A DNA stretch of 64,000 nucleotides, taken from positions 13,004,839 to 13,068,838 of the forward strand of contig NC_012877.2 in NCBI RefSeq assembly GCF_000003195.3, written 5' to 3'. Shown here piece by piece: positions 21,501-34,079 of the stretch; within the stretch, counting starts at the first letter, position 1, and every line of letters begins with the position of its first letter. The position numbers and the translations under genes were made by a program. The stretch is from Sorghum bicolor. Its lineage: Eukaryota; Streptophyta; Magnoliopsida; Poales; Poaceae. The notes under the pieces are model-generated. The model had not been told where the DNA came from. It made no database searches and saw only the letters and a list, made by a program, of their open reading frames with translations.

Positions 21501-22757
21501 CAAAGAACAGGGGGGTTTAGGCATAAAAAACTTTGAAATACAGAACAAATGCTTGCTTAGTAAATGGCTCTTTAAATTGTTGAATGAAGAAGGTATGTGG
21601 CAGGAACTTTTAAGGAATAAATATATCAAAGATAGGACTTTAGGGAGCTATGTTAAAAAACCAGCAGACTCTCATTTTTGGAAAAGTTTAATGAATGTTA
21701 AAGACTCTTTCATGGACTTTGGCTCGTTTAAAGTGAGAGATGGGTCTCAAACTAGGTTCTGGATAGACACTTGGTTAGGAAATAAACCCCTTAAAGACAA
21801 ATTTCCTACGTTGTTTAATATAGTAAGGAGAAAACAAGATTCTGTGGCACAAGTGATTAGCTCTTCACCACTAAATATTTCTTTCCGACGAAATTTAGTG
21901 GGGGCAAACCTAACAAACTGGTACAGAATTGTTGCCTCTTTACAGAATATTAACTTACTAGAGGAAAAAGATGTCTTTGTGTGGAGCTTGAATGCATCTG
22001 GAAGCTTTACGGTCAAGTCTATATATGCTGTGTTAATTAACAATGGGGTTAGAGTGTCACAAGACTTATGGCAAATTAAAATACTTATGAAAATAAAAAT
22101 TTCATGTGGTATCTAAAGAAAGGTGTGATCTTAACTAAGGATAACTTAGTTAGGCGAAACTGGAATGGGGATAGAAAATGTTGCTTCTGTCACTCTCCCG
22201 AATCCATACAACATCTTTTTTTAGACTGTGTTTATTCCAAATTCTTATGGCGTGTTGTACATATACTTTTTGGAATTTCACCCCCTAGTGACATAAATGA
22301 CCTTTTTATTAGGTGGTCAAAAGTAGCAACCAAAAAGTATAATTCATTGTTATTAACTGCAGCATCTGCACTCTGTTGGGCAATTTGGATAACCAGGAAC
22401 GAGGTGGTTTTTGACAAATGTAGACCAAAATCTTTTTTACAGGTTCTTTTCAGGGGAACGCATTGGCTTCGGCAATGGGCAAGATTGCAGTGGCATGATG
22501 ATCTGCGGGATCAACTGATTATCGCAGGACAACACTTAGAGACATCAGCTCTGCAATTTTTTAGTTCCAATGGATGGTTATCAACAAGACATATTGGTCA
22601 TGCTTAATCTGAACCTTATTTTGTTTCGGTTACCCGTTTGGTTGGTTGTAAACATTGCTTGCAGCATGTAAGTTTGCCCTCGGGCGAAACTTTGTAATAA
22701 TTGGCCTGATTCTATCTGCGGATAGGTGAAGCCGGATACGAACTATCCATTATCTTA

Positions 22758-22950
22758 AAAAATGTCAGCAAAACTGCTCAGCTCATTTTTGTGTTGGTTC
22801 ATAATGAGTGCCTTCACTCATAATGTCGCATACCTTTTGTATATCTCTCTGGTATTGTTTGTACTGAACTAGCTCTCTACTGTCTCAGTAGTAGTTTACT
22901 GCACAATCTTATCTGCTTTTGGGGTAGCTTTGAACCCTTTACCACTATAC
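22758..22950. other. Flank between LINE and solo LTR, unrecognised
   Basis: Non-coding. It would have been continuous with 26543 onward before the solo LTR inserted. Confidence 0.5.
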
Positions 22951-25900
22951 TGTCACACCCCAAAATTTTTGAGTTTGGGATGTGCATAGAAAACACTAAA
23001 CAAATATAAAATGAATTCAATATTTGGATAAAATTTATCAAGTTTAGTTTGAGTTAGTGAAAATTTAGTTATAGGAAAATGCCAATTTTCAAATTGTTCT
23101 GAATTAAATTGATGGACTTTTGTTGATGTGATGTGATGCTTGCTTGTTGCATGACTTTGTGTGATCAGTGAGTAAAAATTTCAAAATGCATTGAATAGGT
23201 CGTTGGTCTATCTCTGGTGTATCTTTGCCATTTTTTTATCAAGTTCCGACATTCTCAATCTTAATCTTTTTATTTGGAGTTTTATAAGATCCCCAAATTC
23301 TGCTCCAAATCATTCCTTTGAGTTCATCTCCCATCAACCGATCTATTAAAATTTCTCGGGAAATTTTCCATCTTTTTCTGGAATCCTTTCTTGCTTTTCT
23401 GTGAGCATAATCTAAATTTTAGATGCTCCTAGATATCTTTTCATAAGCTCTAAATACTTTATTTGGATTCCCCATATTCCATAATATCTCCGAGATTTTC
23501 CCCTGAATTTTTGGAGCCTTCAGAGTATTTTTCGGCACATAAAAATTTATTCTGGATTTTTGTGAAATTATGTTAATCTCACAATTAATTAATTCCGAAA
23601 ATAATAATATGTAATCCTATTCCAACTTGGCTTTTAACCTAGCACATATAAATACATTCCTACGTTTCTCTCGTTGATATATCTGAGCCGTCGCCAAAAT
23701 TCTCCCGTTCCCGGCACATCTGCCCTTTGTTCCTGTGACATTTAAAATTCGACGCCGAGCAAAGTATGGAGAAACCGATTGAGTGCCATGAGCAAGTCAC
23801 GTGCTGTCATTCTTAGCTGGAGAGGTGAGGCTTGTCTAGTTCCAAGTGATCTTGTATTGTTGTTCGATGCAGTATTCCTGCCTTCGTGTTCTATCGTTGC
23901 CGATCATGAAGCTTGCTGCAGCAACACAATCTCGCTCTCTCCGTGTGGTCCTCTCGCAAATTCTCTGATCCATGGTGTTTCCATAGCGGAGCTTGCGTGA
24001 TGTTGCAACCTCGTCGCAGGCATAACCGATCCTCCGAGCTTAGTGCTGTAGAGCCGCTCCAGCGTCTGGCCATCCATGCCGTGTGTGTTCTGCTCCGCTC
24101 TGAATCCTGCAGGGGTAAGTCGTCGGTTCGTCACCGTGGGTGTACTTCTTTGCCCTTGGAATTGAAACTAATATAAACATCTTCTGCTTGGCTGCTCAAT
24201 ACTAGCTTATGCTGGCCACCGCCCTTCTTGATGTTTGACGAGCAACTTGTTTGGAAATTGCTGTCTGCTAGCTTTCAGGTGAGAGCATATCTTCCTGTCT
24301 GCTATTTTATTGATCAAATATTGTGCTGACGTCATACCTTGTCATTCATACATCATAAATCATTATTCTCTATTTATTCCTCAATCAAGAAATTATATCT
24401 TTCATATATATCGTGGATCTGCTCAGGATGCCTTGAATCTCCGTATAGTTAAATATGATGAACATTGTCGTTGTCTTATTTTCATCATAACTTAATCGTT
24501 TTAGCCACACTTCAATATATTCTTTGTGCGTCGCGTCTGAATCAATATACCCTAATGTATGGCAACGATATTTAAATTGCTTCATGTCTTCTATGTCTTC
24601 TGTACATAGCTAAATATTAAATTAATTCATATCTATGTAAGCAATTTTTATAGTTAAAAGCAATGAAAATAAACATCGTCTTTTATAAATAAATATTAAT
24701 TTGATTAACATTAACTTATATATTGCTAATTATAATATAATTAATTTAAATAAGCTACATATAATAGACTCATAAATAAGCTCTCACATTTGTTTTTCAT
24801 TTTGCAAAGTTAAAGGTTAGCTTGTTTATTCTATACAACAATATTTATAGATAAAACATTATTATTTTTAGCTCAGTTTCTAAACTAAATTATATTTTTG
24901 TAATCTAAATCAACATGCTTCTTATGGTTTTACCGAATTAAAATAAATCGAGCATGTAGGTTTCTCTTTTATAATTTAAAATAATAAAATAATATAAAAC
25001 TCTCGATAGTAGTTTCTTTTTAATCATAAACCCATTCTCGGTGTTTTCATGTGCTATCATGATCGTAGCAGCGAGCTCTCATATAGTATGTTGCTTAATC
25101 TTGTGTGGTGTACTGTTCTTAGTTAGTTTTGTTTGTTGCTTGTATGTTTGCCTATGTATGGTGCTTGCTACGAGTAGACGAGAACCGTTTATGGGTACTG
25201 ATGATCAGAAGATGATGACTGAAGGCTCACGGTGTGAGAATTGAGCAAGTTTAAGGCAAGTATAACTTGGGACTATCCTTGTTACCTATACACAATTAAT
25301 ACAATATATCATATGCATGTGTCCACCTTGATGACCTTAGCAAAATCAGAGATGTTTGTTATCTGAACTCCTTGATACCTATTTGGATATGCATTTGGGT
25401 AGTTTTTGCTAGTGCTTGATTATTAATCCATGATCTTATAACATGAATATTTGGATATGCAATAAATAATAAAATAAGCTCTCTAGCAACTTAAACATAA
25501 AGGGTGGAAAGAATTCTAATTTTTGCTAGATTGATCTTGACCCTCCATAAGGACTTATCCCTTGGCAAAAGCTGGGACAACTCGTACAAACCATGAGGGC
25601 TATATGGCTCTGGCTTTAGCTCGGTATGAAGACCTTATCTAGCTTTTTAGAGGTTACCCGAAAGGGCGCTAGAGGGGCTTGCCGTTTTGGGTATAGTGTG
25701 GCCTCTGTCCTTATGTGTATAGGCTGCGAGTCATTATGCCATTTGGAATGGGGCTCTATATCTACGCGCCCGAGAAACCTTGCGACCCTAACTTGTTAGA
25801 TGAACTTTTGAAAGGCTTCATAGCGATCTCTGCCGACCTTCCTTGGTAGTGGGTTAAGAGGTCGACGGTCCTCGGGCGAAAGGGTAAATCACGACTCATG

Positions 25901-26537
25901 GGTAAAGATGTACAACCTCTGCAGAGTGTTAAATCTGGTATACTAGCCGTGCCCACGGATACGGGTGACGCGGAAAACTGACGGAATAGATGGACACTGA
26001 TGAACTTGATTAATGATGATAAATGATGGTTTATTATATTGTTTATATGTGTTATTCTTAATTCTTGTATACATTGATCATGTGGTTATGGGATTTAATT
26101 ATGCTACCTTGACATTTGCTATCTAAATATAAATATGCTATCTACATATAAAAGCTAAATGCACACAAACCAGTGTCAGCTTATCGAGCCTCATGAACCC
26201 CTGGTTATACTTGTTTAGTACGATATGTGCTCACTCTTGCTATTTCCCACTACTCTAGTTTATGAGTAAGAGTTGATCAGAAGAGCGATGGAATCATGAA
26301 GGATGTTCTTACAATACAAGAAGTGCTAGGCATATGTTACCCCATTCAGCCGTCCCTGTGAAGATTGAGCCTGAAGATTAGTTACTGTTCCACGATACTT
26401 TGATGTAAGTGTTAATTACAAGTATATTTCCGCTATGTAGCACTGTTTTGATATATTTCATTGTATTGTTATATGTGTGGACTTCCTGGGCACACATATG
26501 GCTAGCCTGGTTTTGTTCTTTAAAACCTGGTGTGACA
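22951..26537 (+). repeat. Tekay-related solo LTR, opposite orientation to the others
   Basis: The sequence runs TGTCACACCCC to TGTGACA with a 5-bp duplication TATAC on both sides (22946-22950 and 26538-26542). It is 3587 bases long and has no internal region. The block at about 25590-25960 is the reverse complement of the conserved block in the minus-strand Tekay-like LTRs, so this LTR is plus-oriented. It is longer and much diverged elsewhere, which suggests a related subfamily. Confidence 0.9.
23647..23654 (+). promoter_or_regulatory. Probable TATA box of solo LTR
   Basis: TATAAATA, 697 bases into the LTR, followed by a more GC-rich transcribed-looking stretch as in the sister LTRs. Confidence 0.45.
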
Positions 26538-26542
26538 TATAC

Positions 26543-27484
26543 TTTGCACAAAGCTACAACTAGATAGGAGTACAATTTTTCTAATCTCATTCGGATATGT
26601 TTAAAATTCATATTAAGTAACTCAAGACAAATTTAACTTCAGCGAGTTACAGAATTGGCTCACAGAGATCTGTTAATGCATTGCCTTTCTTTGTCTCATT
26701 AGCTAAACAACTACCTTTTTATCTCTTTTCTATTTAAAAGGCTGATGAGGTCGTGAATACTCCTAAGGCTAGAGGCAACTCATGGCTACTTTATACCTTT
26801 GCATAATTTTATTTTTTGATATTAACAACTGAAATATGACTGAAATATCAACCGATCATACTTGTTTTGACTTTTAAGCATAGTATTCTTGATACTTAAA
26901 TATTTAAATAAGATGCTATCACTAAAAAATATGACTCCAATATTTAAATAAAATGCTATCACTAAAAAATATGACTAAAATTCTTAAAGTGCATTTGTTC
27001 TCTCTCTCTCATATGTTTCTCTCTGATATTAGCAGCTGAAAATATGACTGAAATTATGTGCCTACAGGACAAGTACTATTGTTGTCCAGCTACATAGAAA
27101 GAATAGTGAAAGCTTCACAACAACAGACCGAAAAGGCATTGTTCTGCGATTATCAAAGCATTATGTTCCATAGTGGCATCAATAAGGTGAATGCCTCTCT
27201 ATAATGCAATAAGTATTGTGCGTCAAGAACCATAGAGCAGTTAGCTCTTGTACTATTAGAAATCTTTAGGCTACTGCTCATGTATTGTTAGGTTGTGGCT
27301 CATTGGACAAATACTTTGTAGCCAACTTGTATCAAAGTTTGAAAATAAATTTATTGCTGAAATGGATGAAACATGTGTAATGTGTGAAATAGATCTTCAG
27401 CCAAAGCTTCTGTAGCAACTGTAAAGAATGGGGTGCTGAACTGGAGCCCAAATAGTACAACAATACGTATAGGTCGAGACTTTT
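26543..27484. other. AT-rich sequence between solo LTR and CACTA terminus
   Basis: No coding region is recognised. It may be the interior of the CACTA element that ends at 27880. A 40-bp tandem duplication lies at 26901-26980. Confidence 0.4.
26901..26980. repeat. 40-bp tandem duplication
   Basis: Two consecutive 40-base units (26901-26940 and 26941-26980), AT-rich and beginning TATTTAAATA, differ at about three positions. Confidence 0.85.
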
Positions 27485-27880
27485 TTATATATAAATTATC
27501 ATTAGTGACGTGTATTGGCTAAATGAGTCACAGATGATATCCACACCAGCGACGTGTCTTGGCTGAACGAGTCATAGCGAGTAAACATTAGCAACGCGTC
27601 TTGGCAATATGCATCACTGATGATGGGTCATTAGTGACGCGTCTTGACTGGACAGGACACTACTGAGGGTCATTAGTGATGCGCTTTGACTGAACACGTC
27701 ACTGCTGAGCATGATTAGTGACGTTTGTTGACTTGACGTGTCACTACTGAGGATCATTAGTGATGCGGTTTTATGTGTCACTGGTATGTTCACATCCGAG
27801 ACGCAATAAAAGCGACGCGTGTTTTTAGTGTCACTAATGACAGTTTAGACGCGTTACTAATATTGCTTTGTGGCATAGTG
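27485..27880. repeat. CACTA terminus with ATTAGTGACGCGTC subterminal repeats
   Basis: Many copies of CATTAGTGACGCGTC-like motifs in both orientations lead to GTGGCATAGTG at 27880, which in reverse complement is a CACTATGCCAC terminus. The adjacent LINE sequence starts immediately. The opposite end is not in the window, unless the degenerate terminus near 425 belongs to the same family. The left end was presumably separated by the Ty3 array. Confidence 0.7.
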
Positions 27881-28065
27881 AGATTATCTTTGGTTAAAAT
27901 AACACCTCTTTTTAAATACCATAGGAATACTTTTATTCTTGTAGGTATTTTGATCTGCCATTTATCTTGTGACATCCTGACCCCATTATTTATTAACCCC
28001 GCACACATTGATTTAATAGAAAAAATGCCTAATGAATGTAGTGCCCAAACAAAAGTATCTCTCCC
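27881..28065 (-). pseudogene. LINE ORF2 fragment (RT to zinc-binding junction)
   Basis: The minus frame contains INNGVRMSQDKWQIKI and FLWYLKRGVILTKDNL. It matches the LINE at about 21950-22140 (INNGVRVSQDLWQIKI, WYLKKGVILTKDNL). It is a second, independent LINE copy, cut by the CACTA end on one side and by the Athila-like LTR at 28066 on the other. Confidence 0.85.
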
Positions 28066-29249
28066 TGTTGACAGTCCTTAATGCTCACATTTAACCGTCA
28101 ACTAATCATGGAAAAGGACCTATATGCAAACAACATCAAAATTAGGGTTTCATCTGACAGAATTCCACGAGTTTTGGTGTTGTCTATTTCTGGAGGGCGT
28201 TATCAGGAAATATGGAGGAAAGGTCCACACGTCAGGTTTACATAGAGATATTAACGTGCACCACAATTATCCAGCATCTAGAAGAGTCCAGAAGCCACGG
28301 GAACAAGCGGGAGGCCGAGCGGGCTCGGGGGCTGGGCGCCCGCCCTCCCCCCTTGGGCGCCCGCCCAAGGCTCTCAGCCAATCAAGCTCCGTCTCGTGGA
28401 TAATGCTCCACTGACCTAAAGGATTATGGAAAACCATGCGATTAAGGTCGGTTTTATCCGACGGCCCATATTCATTTGGAGGGGCTATATAAGCAGGCCC
28501 CCTGGCCCCTGGAGGGATATCTCTTCTAAAGAATCAAAGCTAGGGTTTCAATTATTCATCCAAGTGGAGAGGATCCCTCTAGTTCATCTAGTTCTAGTTC
28601 TAGTTTAGGGAGAGAGAAGAGAAGAGCGGAGGAGGAGCCGGATCTGTTGGATCTTCCTCAATATTGTACTTTTCCAGCAACTGGTTCGTTCTTCATCGTT
28701 CTCCAAGTTCTTCAATTCATAATTCCTGAGTTCTTTAATTACTTTTATTTACATTCAAGTTATTCATTGGATTCCCACTTGCATGAAGTGCTCTAGTCTT
28801 TGCAACGCTAGAGTATTAATTAATAGATTAGACGTGGTGTTTAGTCTTGCAATTACCTGGAATTGCACCCAATCCTATGGATTGTTGTGGTAACCCTAGG
28901 GTAGTGACAGCCCTAACGGTCGACGCATTCCACCTTGTTCGGATCGGTGTTTGTAGGACCGTAGTCAGAGCTTCCTAGCCCCCTTCTCATCTCTTTCTGT
29001 GGTTAGTGTTCTGATGTCCCGAAATAAATAATCTTTGAAGTAATTCTTAGATCAACTAGAGAACTATTAGGAAACTTCCTCTCTTCCCACTAAAAATAAT
29101 TATATAGTTATCCTTGGGCGATCTTAAATCTTAATTAGTACACTCACGTTCTCTCTAGAAAATCGATACTCTGGAATACTCCCGGGTGAAAGCTACATCG
29201 GTATCCGTGCGCTTGCGGATTTTTCTGTTTGCGTTTAAAATACCCAACA
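28066..29249 (+). repeat. Element E 5' LTR
   Basis: Runs TGTTGACAGTCC to AATACCCAACA, 1184 bases, followed by the PBS. It shares its ends, the region GACAGAATTCCACGAG and two GGGCGCCCGCCC boxes with the F/G LTRs, but its 3' half is shorter and different. Confidence 0.9.
28486..28493 (+). promoter_or_regulatory. Element E LTR TATA box
   Basis: TATATAAG in GGGGCTATATAAGCAGG, about 420 bases from the LTR start and about 120 bases after the GC boxes. F and G have TATATAAG and TATAAAAC at the equivalent site. Confidence 0.65.
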
Positions 29250-29256
29250 AGCTTTC

Positions 29257-29274
29257 TGGGACCGTTACCGGGGA
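29257..29274 (+). other. Element E primer binding site (decayed tRNA-Asp type)
   Basis: TGGGACCGTTACCGGGGA, seven bases after the LTR, differs at two positions from the intact TGGCGCCGTTGCCGGGGA at 46449 in element G. The latter is complementary to the 3' end of plant tRNA-Asp. Confidence 0.8.
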
Positions 29275-29308
29275 ACGGTAGCTGTGCTAATTTCGAACCA
29301 AGTCGTCC

Positions 29309-31787
29309 GTGTATCCTTTTTCTTTTCCTTTTTTTACCACACTCACCTTACCATTTTCACCATACCACATTTATTTCACTCCTATCTATAAATTCTTTGC
29401 TCCAAAGGACGAGTTATTAGAGCCACCACCATCATCACATCCAATTCTTACAGATGGCTATGACCTCGGCCCTGATCTAATAGCCATGATTCAGGAGCAA
29501 CCCTTCTCTGTGCAAGTAGATGAAGATCCATACACCCACCTTAGAGAATTCAAGCAGTTGTGCTCTTGCTGATCTATTTCCGGCATGACACAAGAAACTC
29601 TTAAATGGAAATTATTTCCGTTCTCCCTTTTGGGAAGAGCAAAAAAGTGGTATGCTCATTCTGTAGGAGGCGTTAATGGAAATTGGGATGAACTTCGGGA
29701 CAACTTTTGTCTCGCTTTCTTCCCACTTTTTCGAATCGCTGACCTTAGATTCGAAATTCTTACATTCAAACAAAGAGAGAAGGAAACTTTAGGAGCAGCT
29801 TGGGCTAGGTTCATAAGCCTTACCAATTCCGGTCCAAACCTTTCTATGCCTGACCATGTACTGTACTACCACTTTTATCATGGTCTAAACAAGGAAGCTG
29901 CTCTTCACCTCGACATTGCTTTAGGGGGCTCATTGGCACACAAACTCATAGATGAGGGGAGAGCTATCCTAGAGAGAATCCTTGAAAATACCCCTTACAT
30001 AGGCGTTTGTGATGAGTTTCCTGAAGAAGAAAAAGAAGTTGAGCCTGATCCTAAACCAAAAGATGAGGAACTTGCAACCGAGTTAGAAATTCCACCTGAC
30101 CCATCTATTAATTTGGTTGTAGAGAAACCTCCTGATAAGGGAATGCAAAACCAACTAAGGGATAATGAACCACCACCTTTAGAGCATCCCTTTGAATTCA
30201 AGGAAGATCTTTTTGAAGATTATGGAAATGCCTCAAATTTTCTTATCCAAACACGACCTCTAGCAGGGACCACTCAATCCGTTCTAAGAGTAGAATCTGT
30301 TGACATAGAACACATCAAAAGCCTTTCGGCTATTCTGAGTTATGAATGGCTAACAGAAACAGAGCTGTCTCCTGAGGTAGCTCGGATCATCACTCCTTCA
30401 ACCATTCTTCTGTGCCAAATTAGAGGGTCTACTAGGAAGGTCCACTACAATCCATATGTTGGGATAAATGTTATTTCCAAGGAGTTAGCTGACATTCTTT
30501 ATCCCAATGAGTCCATAACCCTATCTCAAAAACTTTTACAAAGTCCATCTGGATTAATTCTAGAAAGCCATGGGGTATTAAGGGCAGTTCCTGTTAGAAT
30601 CAAGGACTCTGGAATATGTCTGGATTTTCACATTTTTGATATACCGGAGATTCCTCTCTTGATTGGCAGACCAATCATGAAAAATCTACAAGAACAACCA
30701 CAACGAGGTCATTTAGACTTCAAGGTTGGGAATTCCACTATTGTTGTTCCTCTTTCTAGATCAATTAACACAATAGTGGAACCCAAACTTAAACTAGATC
30801 CTATTGAGGAGATCTTAATGCTGACTCAAGAGGAGATGGCCCAACCATTATTTAATCATGAACACTTTGTTCTAGAAGAAGAAGAGTTGGTAGAACCCGT
30901 TGAGCTAGACAAAAATGAACATCCTTCACCTCCTTCGATAGAGTTAAAACCTCTTCCTTATGGCCTTAGATATGTCTTTTTGCACAACAACCCAAAAACT
31001 CCAATAATTATCAGTGACAAGCTTTCCGATTATGAAACACAACAACTTGTCACTGTTCTTGAAAGGCATAGATCAGCATTTGGCTACTCTCTCGAAGATC
31101 TCATGGGCATTAGTCCCATTCTTTGCACTCATCGTATCCCTATTGATCCCAATTTTACACCTTCAAGGGAACCACAACGGAGACTTAACAATGCTATGCG
31201 AGAGGTTGTTAAGAAGGAGGTCCTCAAACTCTTTCATGCTGGGATTATTTATCCTGTGTCACATAGTGAGTGGGTTAGCCCTGTCCAAGTAGTGCCAAAG
31301 AAAGGAGGAATGACGGTCGTTAGGAATGAGAAGAATGAACTCATCCCTCAACAAATTGTCACTGGGTGGCGTATGTGTATGGACTATCGAAAACTCAACA
31401 AGGCTACAAAGAAATATCACTTTCGGTTACCCTTCATTGATGAAATGTTGGAATAGCTTGCAAACCACTCTTTCTTCTGTTTCCTTGATGGTTATTTTGG
31501 ATATCACAAAATCCCAATCCACCCAGATGACCAAGAAAAGACTACCTTTACATGCCCGTATGGAACTTATGCATACCGACGAATGTCGTTCGGATTGTGC
31601 AATGCTCCAGCTTCTTTCCAACGGTGCATGATGTCTATTTTATTGGACATGATTGAGAAGATCATGGAGGTTTTCATGGATGTTTTACCGTCTATGGCAA
31701 AACCTTCGATCATGTTTGGAGAATTTAGATATAGTCTTGCAGTGATGTGAAGAAAAGCACTTAATCCTGAACTGGGAGAAATGCCAT
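29309..31787 (+). pseudogene. Element E gag, protease-like and reverse transcriptase region (broken)
   Basis: One frame gives the Gag core (WKLFPFSLLGRAKKWY, about 29600-29960), a Pro/Glu-rich acidic spacer, a retropepsin-like domain (GINVISKELADILYP ... IPLLIGRPI, about 30390-30690), then RT (VPKKGGMTVV, WRMCMDYRKLNKAT). No CCHC knuckle is visible. The protease-like domain has NPYVG where an Asp-Ser/Thr-Gly site would be expected. Breaks: in-frame TGA at 29570-29572; TAG at 31454-31456; a frame change near 31680 at the catalytic FMDD-type box, where FMD is followed by a shifted frame so the second Asp is lost. It cannot encode an active RT now. Confidence 0.88.
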
Positions 31788-33833
31788 TTGATGGTTCGGG
31801 AAGGAATAGTGCTAGGACATAAAGTGTCCGAACGTGGTATAGAGGTGGACAAAGCAAAGATTGAAGTTATTGAAAAACTTCCACCTCCCACGAATGTGAA
31901 AGGAATCCGTAGCTTTTTGGGACATGCAGGGTTCTATAGACGTTTTATCAAGAACTTCTCTCAAATTGCTAGACCCCTCACTAGTCTCCTAGCTAAGGAT
32001 GCACCTTTCATCTTTAGTGATGAGTGTCATGAATCTTTTCAAACTCTTAAGAAAGCACTCATCTCAGCCCCGATTATCCAACCACCTGATTGTAATCTTC
32101 CTTTTGAGATCATGTGTGATGCTAGCGATTTTGCGGTTGGTGCCGTTTTAGGACAAACCAAGGATAAAAAGCATTATGCCATATCCTACGCTAGCAAAAC
32201 CTTGTCTGGACCACAACTCAATTACACTACAACTGAAAAAGAGCTTTTGGCTGTTGTCTTTGCTATAGACAAGTTTAGATCTTACTTAGTGGGGGCAAAG
32301 ATAATCATCTATTCAGACCATGCTGCTCTCAAGTACCTCCTCACTAAGAAAGATGCTAAGCCTCGTCTAATTCGATGGATTCTTCTACTCCAAGACTTTG
32401 ACATAGAAATCCGAGATAGGAAGAGAGTAGAGAATTCCGTAGCCGACCACTTGTCTAGGCTTCAATATAAGGAAACACATGATGAGCTTCCCATAAATGA
32501 CTACCTAAGGGATGACACTCTGCTTAAGATAACACATGCAGATCCATGGTACGCAGACATAGTAAACTTTATAGTAAAAGACTATATCCCACCTGGTACA
32601 AACAAAAGGAAGTTGCTTCACGATAGTCGTTTCCACCTTTGGGATGAGCCATATCTTTTCCGAGTCTGCGCTGATGGACTCTTGAGATGGTGTGTTCCCA
32701 TGGCTGAGGCTACTCAAATTATGGAAAGATGTCATGCCTTGCCATATGGAGGACACTATGGAGCATTCCAGACACATGCTAAAATTTGGCAAAGTAGCTT
32801 TTTCTGGCCAACAATGTATGAAGATACAAATGACTTTGTCAGGAGATGCCACCGATGTCAAAAACATGGGAAAATCAACTCACGAAATGAAATGCCTCTC
32901 ACAAATAATCTTCAAGTAGAACTTTTCGATCTATGGGGCATTGATTTCATGGGGCCATTCCCTATGTTCGGGAATTGTGATTATATCTTAGTAGTTGTGG
33001 ACTACGTGTCCAAATGGGTAGAAGCCCTACCTTGTCGATCAGCTGATTCAAAACATGCCAAGAGAATGTTCCATGAAGTAATCTTTCCTCGCTTTGTTAT
33101 ACCCTGGATAGTTATAAGCGATGGAGGTTCCCACTTCATCGACAAAATCTTCCGGAAGTACCTAGCCGATCATGGAGTTCTACACAACATCGCAACGCCA
33201 TACCATCCTTAGACTAGCGGTCAACCCGAAACATCTAACAAACAAATCAAAAATATTTTACAAAAGACCGTAGATGAGATGGGTAAGGGGTGGAAGGGCA
33301 AACTTTCTGATGCACTTTGGGCACATAGAACTACATTCAAAACACCCATAGGCATGTCACCTTATCAACTTGTATATGGAAAAACTTGTCATTTGCCTGT
33401 GGAAGTAGAGTTTAAGGCTCATTGGGCACTCAAGAAATGGAACATGGATCTCCACCTCACTAGCGAGAATCGTCTGATGCAACTATCTGAGCTAGAAGAA
33501 TGGAGAGAGAAAGCCTACCATAATTCAAGGATCTATAAAGAGAGAACAAAACGATGGCATGATAAGAGAATCAAGCACAAGGAGTTTAAGCCTGGAGATA
33601 AGGTTCTACTATTCAATTCAAGAGTTAAGCTCTTTGGGCATGGTAAGCTACGAAGTAAGTGGGATGGACCATACAAGGTTATTGACACTTCAACTCATGG
33701 AGCCATTACCATCCAAGACGACATAGGTAACACTTTTAAGGTAAATGGTCAACGCTTGAAAATCTATCTTGAGCCACAAAACAACCTGGTAGAGAAACTT
33801 TATGTGATTGAGTTCATAGAATTATCACATTAA
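31788..33833 (+). pseudogene. Element E RNase H and integrase (one in-frame stop)
   Basis: The frame runs through the RT connection ([13 protein letters not shown]), RNase H ([44 protein letters not shown]), the integrase HHCC zinc domain ([10 protein letters not shown] ... CHRCQKHGK), the DDE core ([24 protein letters not shown]) and a GPY-type C-terminus (KWDGPYKV). A single TAG at 33210-33212 interrupts it just before the catalytic Glu, where a Gln codon would fit. There is no chromodomain, in keeping with the Athila lineage. Integrase would insert the cDNA. Confidence 0.9.
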
Positions 33834-34079
33834 GCTCTCATAAGCTCTAGACAATTACCTAACCCTTAACATGCTCCACGAGTTTTGTTGTCTATTTGGG
33901 TTGTGCAGGATTTCGAGGCTTAAGAAGAATGAGACCGAACATGCAAGCCACAAGAGTGAACGACTATGTCAACATCCAGCTTGGGGGAGGCACCCCCACG
34001 TGTATCTAGATAAGTATTACTTTTCTTTCTTGGTTTTATTTACTAGTATTTGGAAATAAATAAAAAATGCATAACCATG
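33834..34079 (+). other. Element E 3' non-coding region, first part
   Basis: Non-coding. It holds a G-rich hairpin motif GGGGG-AGGCA-CCCCC (33983-33997) preceded by AGCTT, like a second polypurine tract. It ends at the F insertion (target CCATG, 34075-34079). Confidence 0.75.

Larger units (their letters stand above)
16985..22604 (+). pseudogene. LINE ORF2 (endonuclease remnant, reverse transcriptase, zinc-binding C-terminus)
   Basis: Pieces in order: an endonuclease tail (RKFTWANHLQNQTFEKLDRV, 17060-17120); after the LTR, a linker with LEGDANTKYYH; RT with NKAPDPDGFPPKFYQ, KIDFEKAYDKVKW, GLRQGDPMSPILF and the catalytic QYADDTIIF (near 21001-21027); and a C-terminal zf-RVT-like region with CCFCHSPESIQHLFLDC. 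The enzyme would nick target DNA and reverse-transcribe LINE RNA in place. Lesions: the LTR insertion at 17175; an in-frame TGA at 19977-19979; a frame change near 20222; a TGA at 21206-21208; and a frameshift near 22110. Inactive. Confidence 0.9.
16985..22757 (+). mobile_element. 5'-truncated L1-like LINE, interrupted by a solo LTR
   Basis: The body is a plant L1-type ORF2 beginning inside the endonuclease domain and ending with a 3' UTR and a short A-run near 22757. ORF1 and the endonuclease N-terminus are missing, as expected of target-primed insertion that stopped early. A convincing target duplication was not found. The copia-like solo LTR at 17175-19591 splits the endonuclease region. 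Confidence 0.85.

Noticed and set aside
16964..22775. Target duplication for the large LINE
   Set aside because: AATGACAT (left) and AATGTCAG (right) look similar but are not a direct repeat, and the 5' border is uncertain by several bases.
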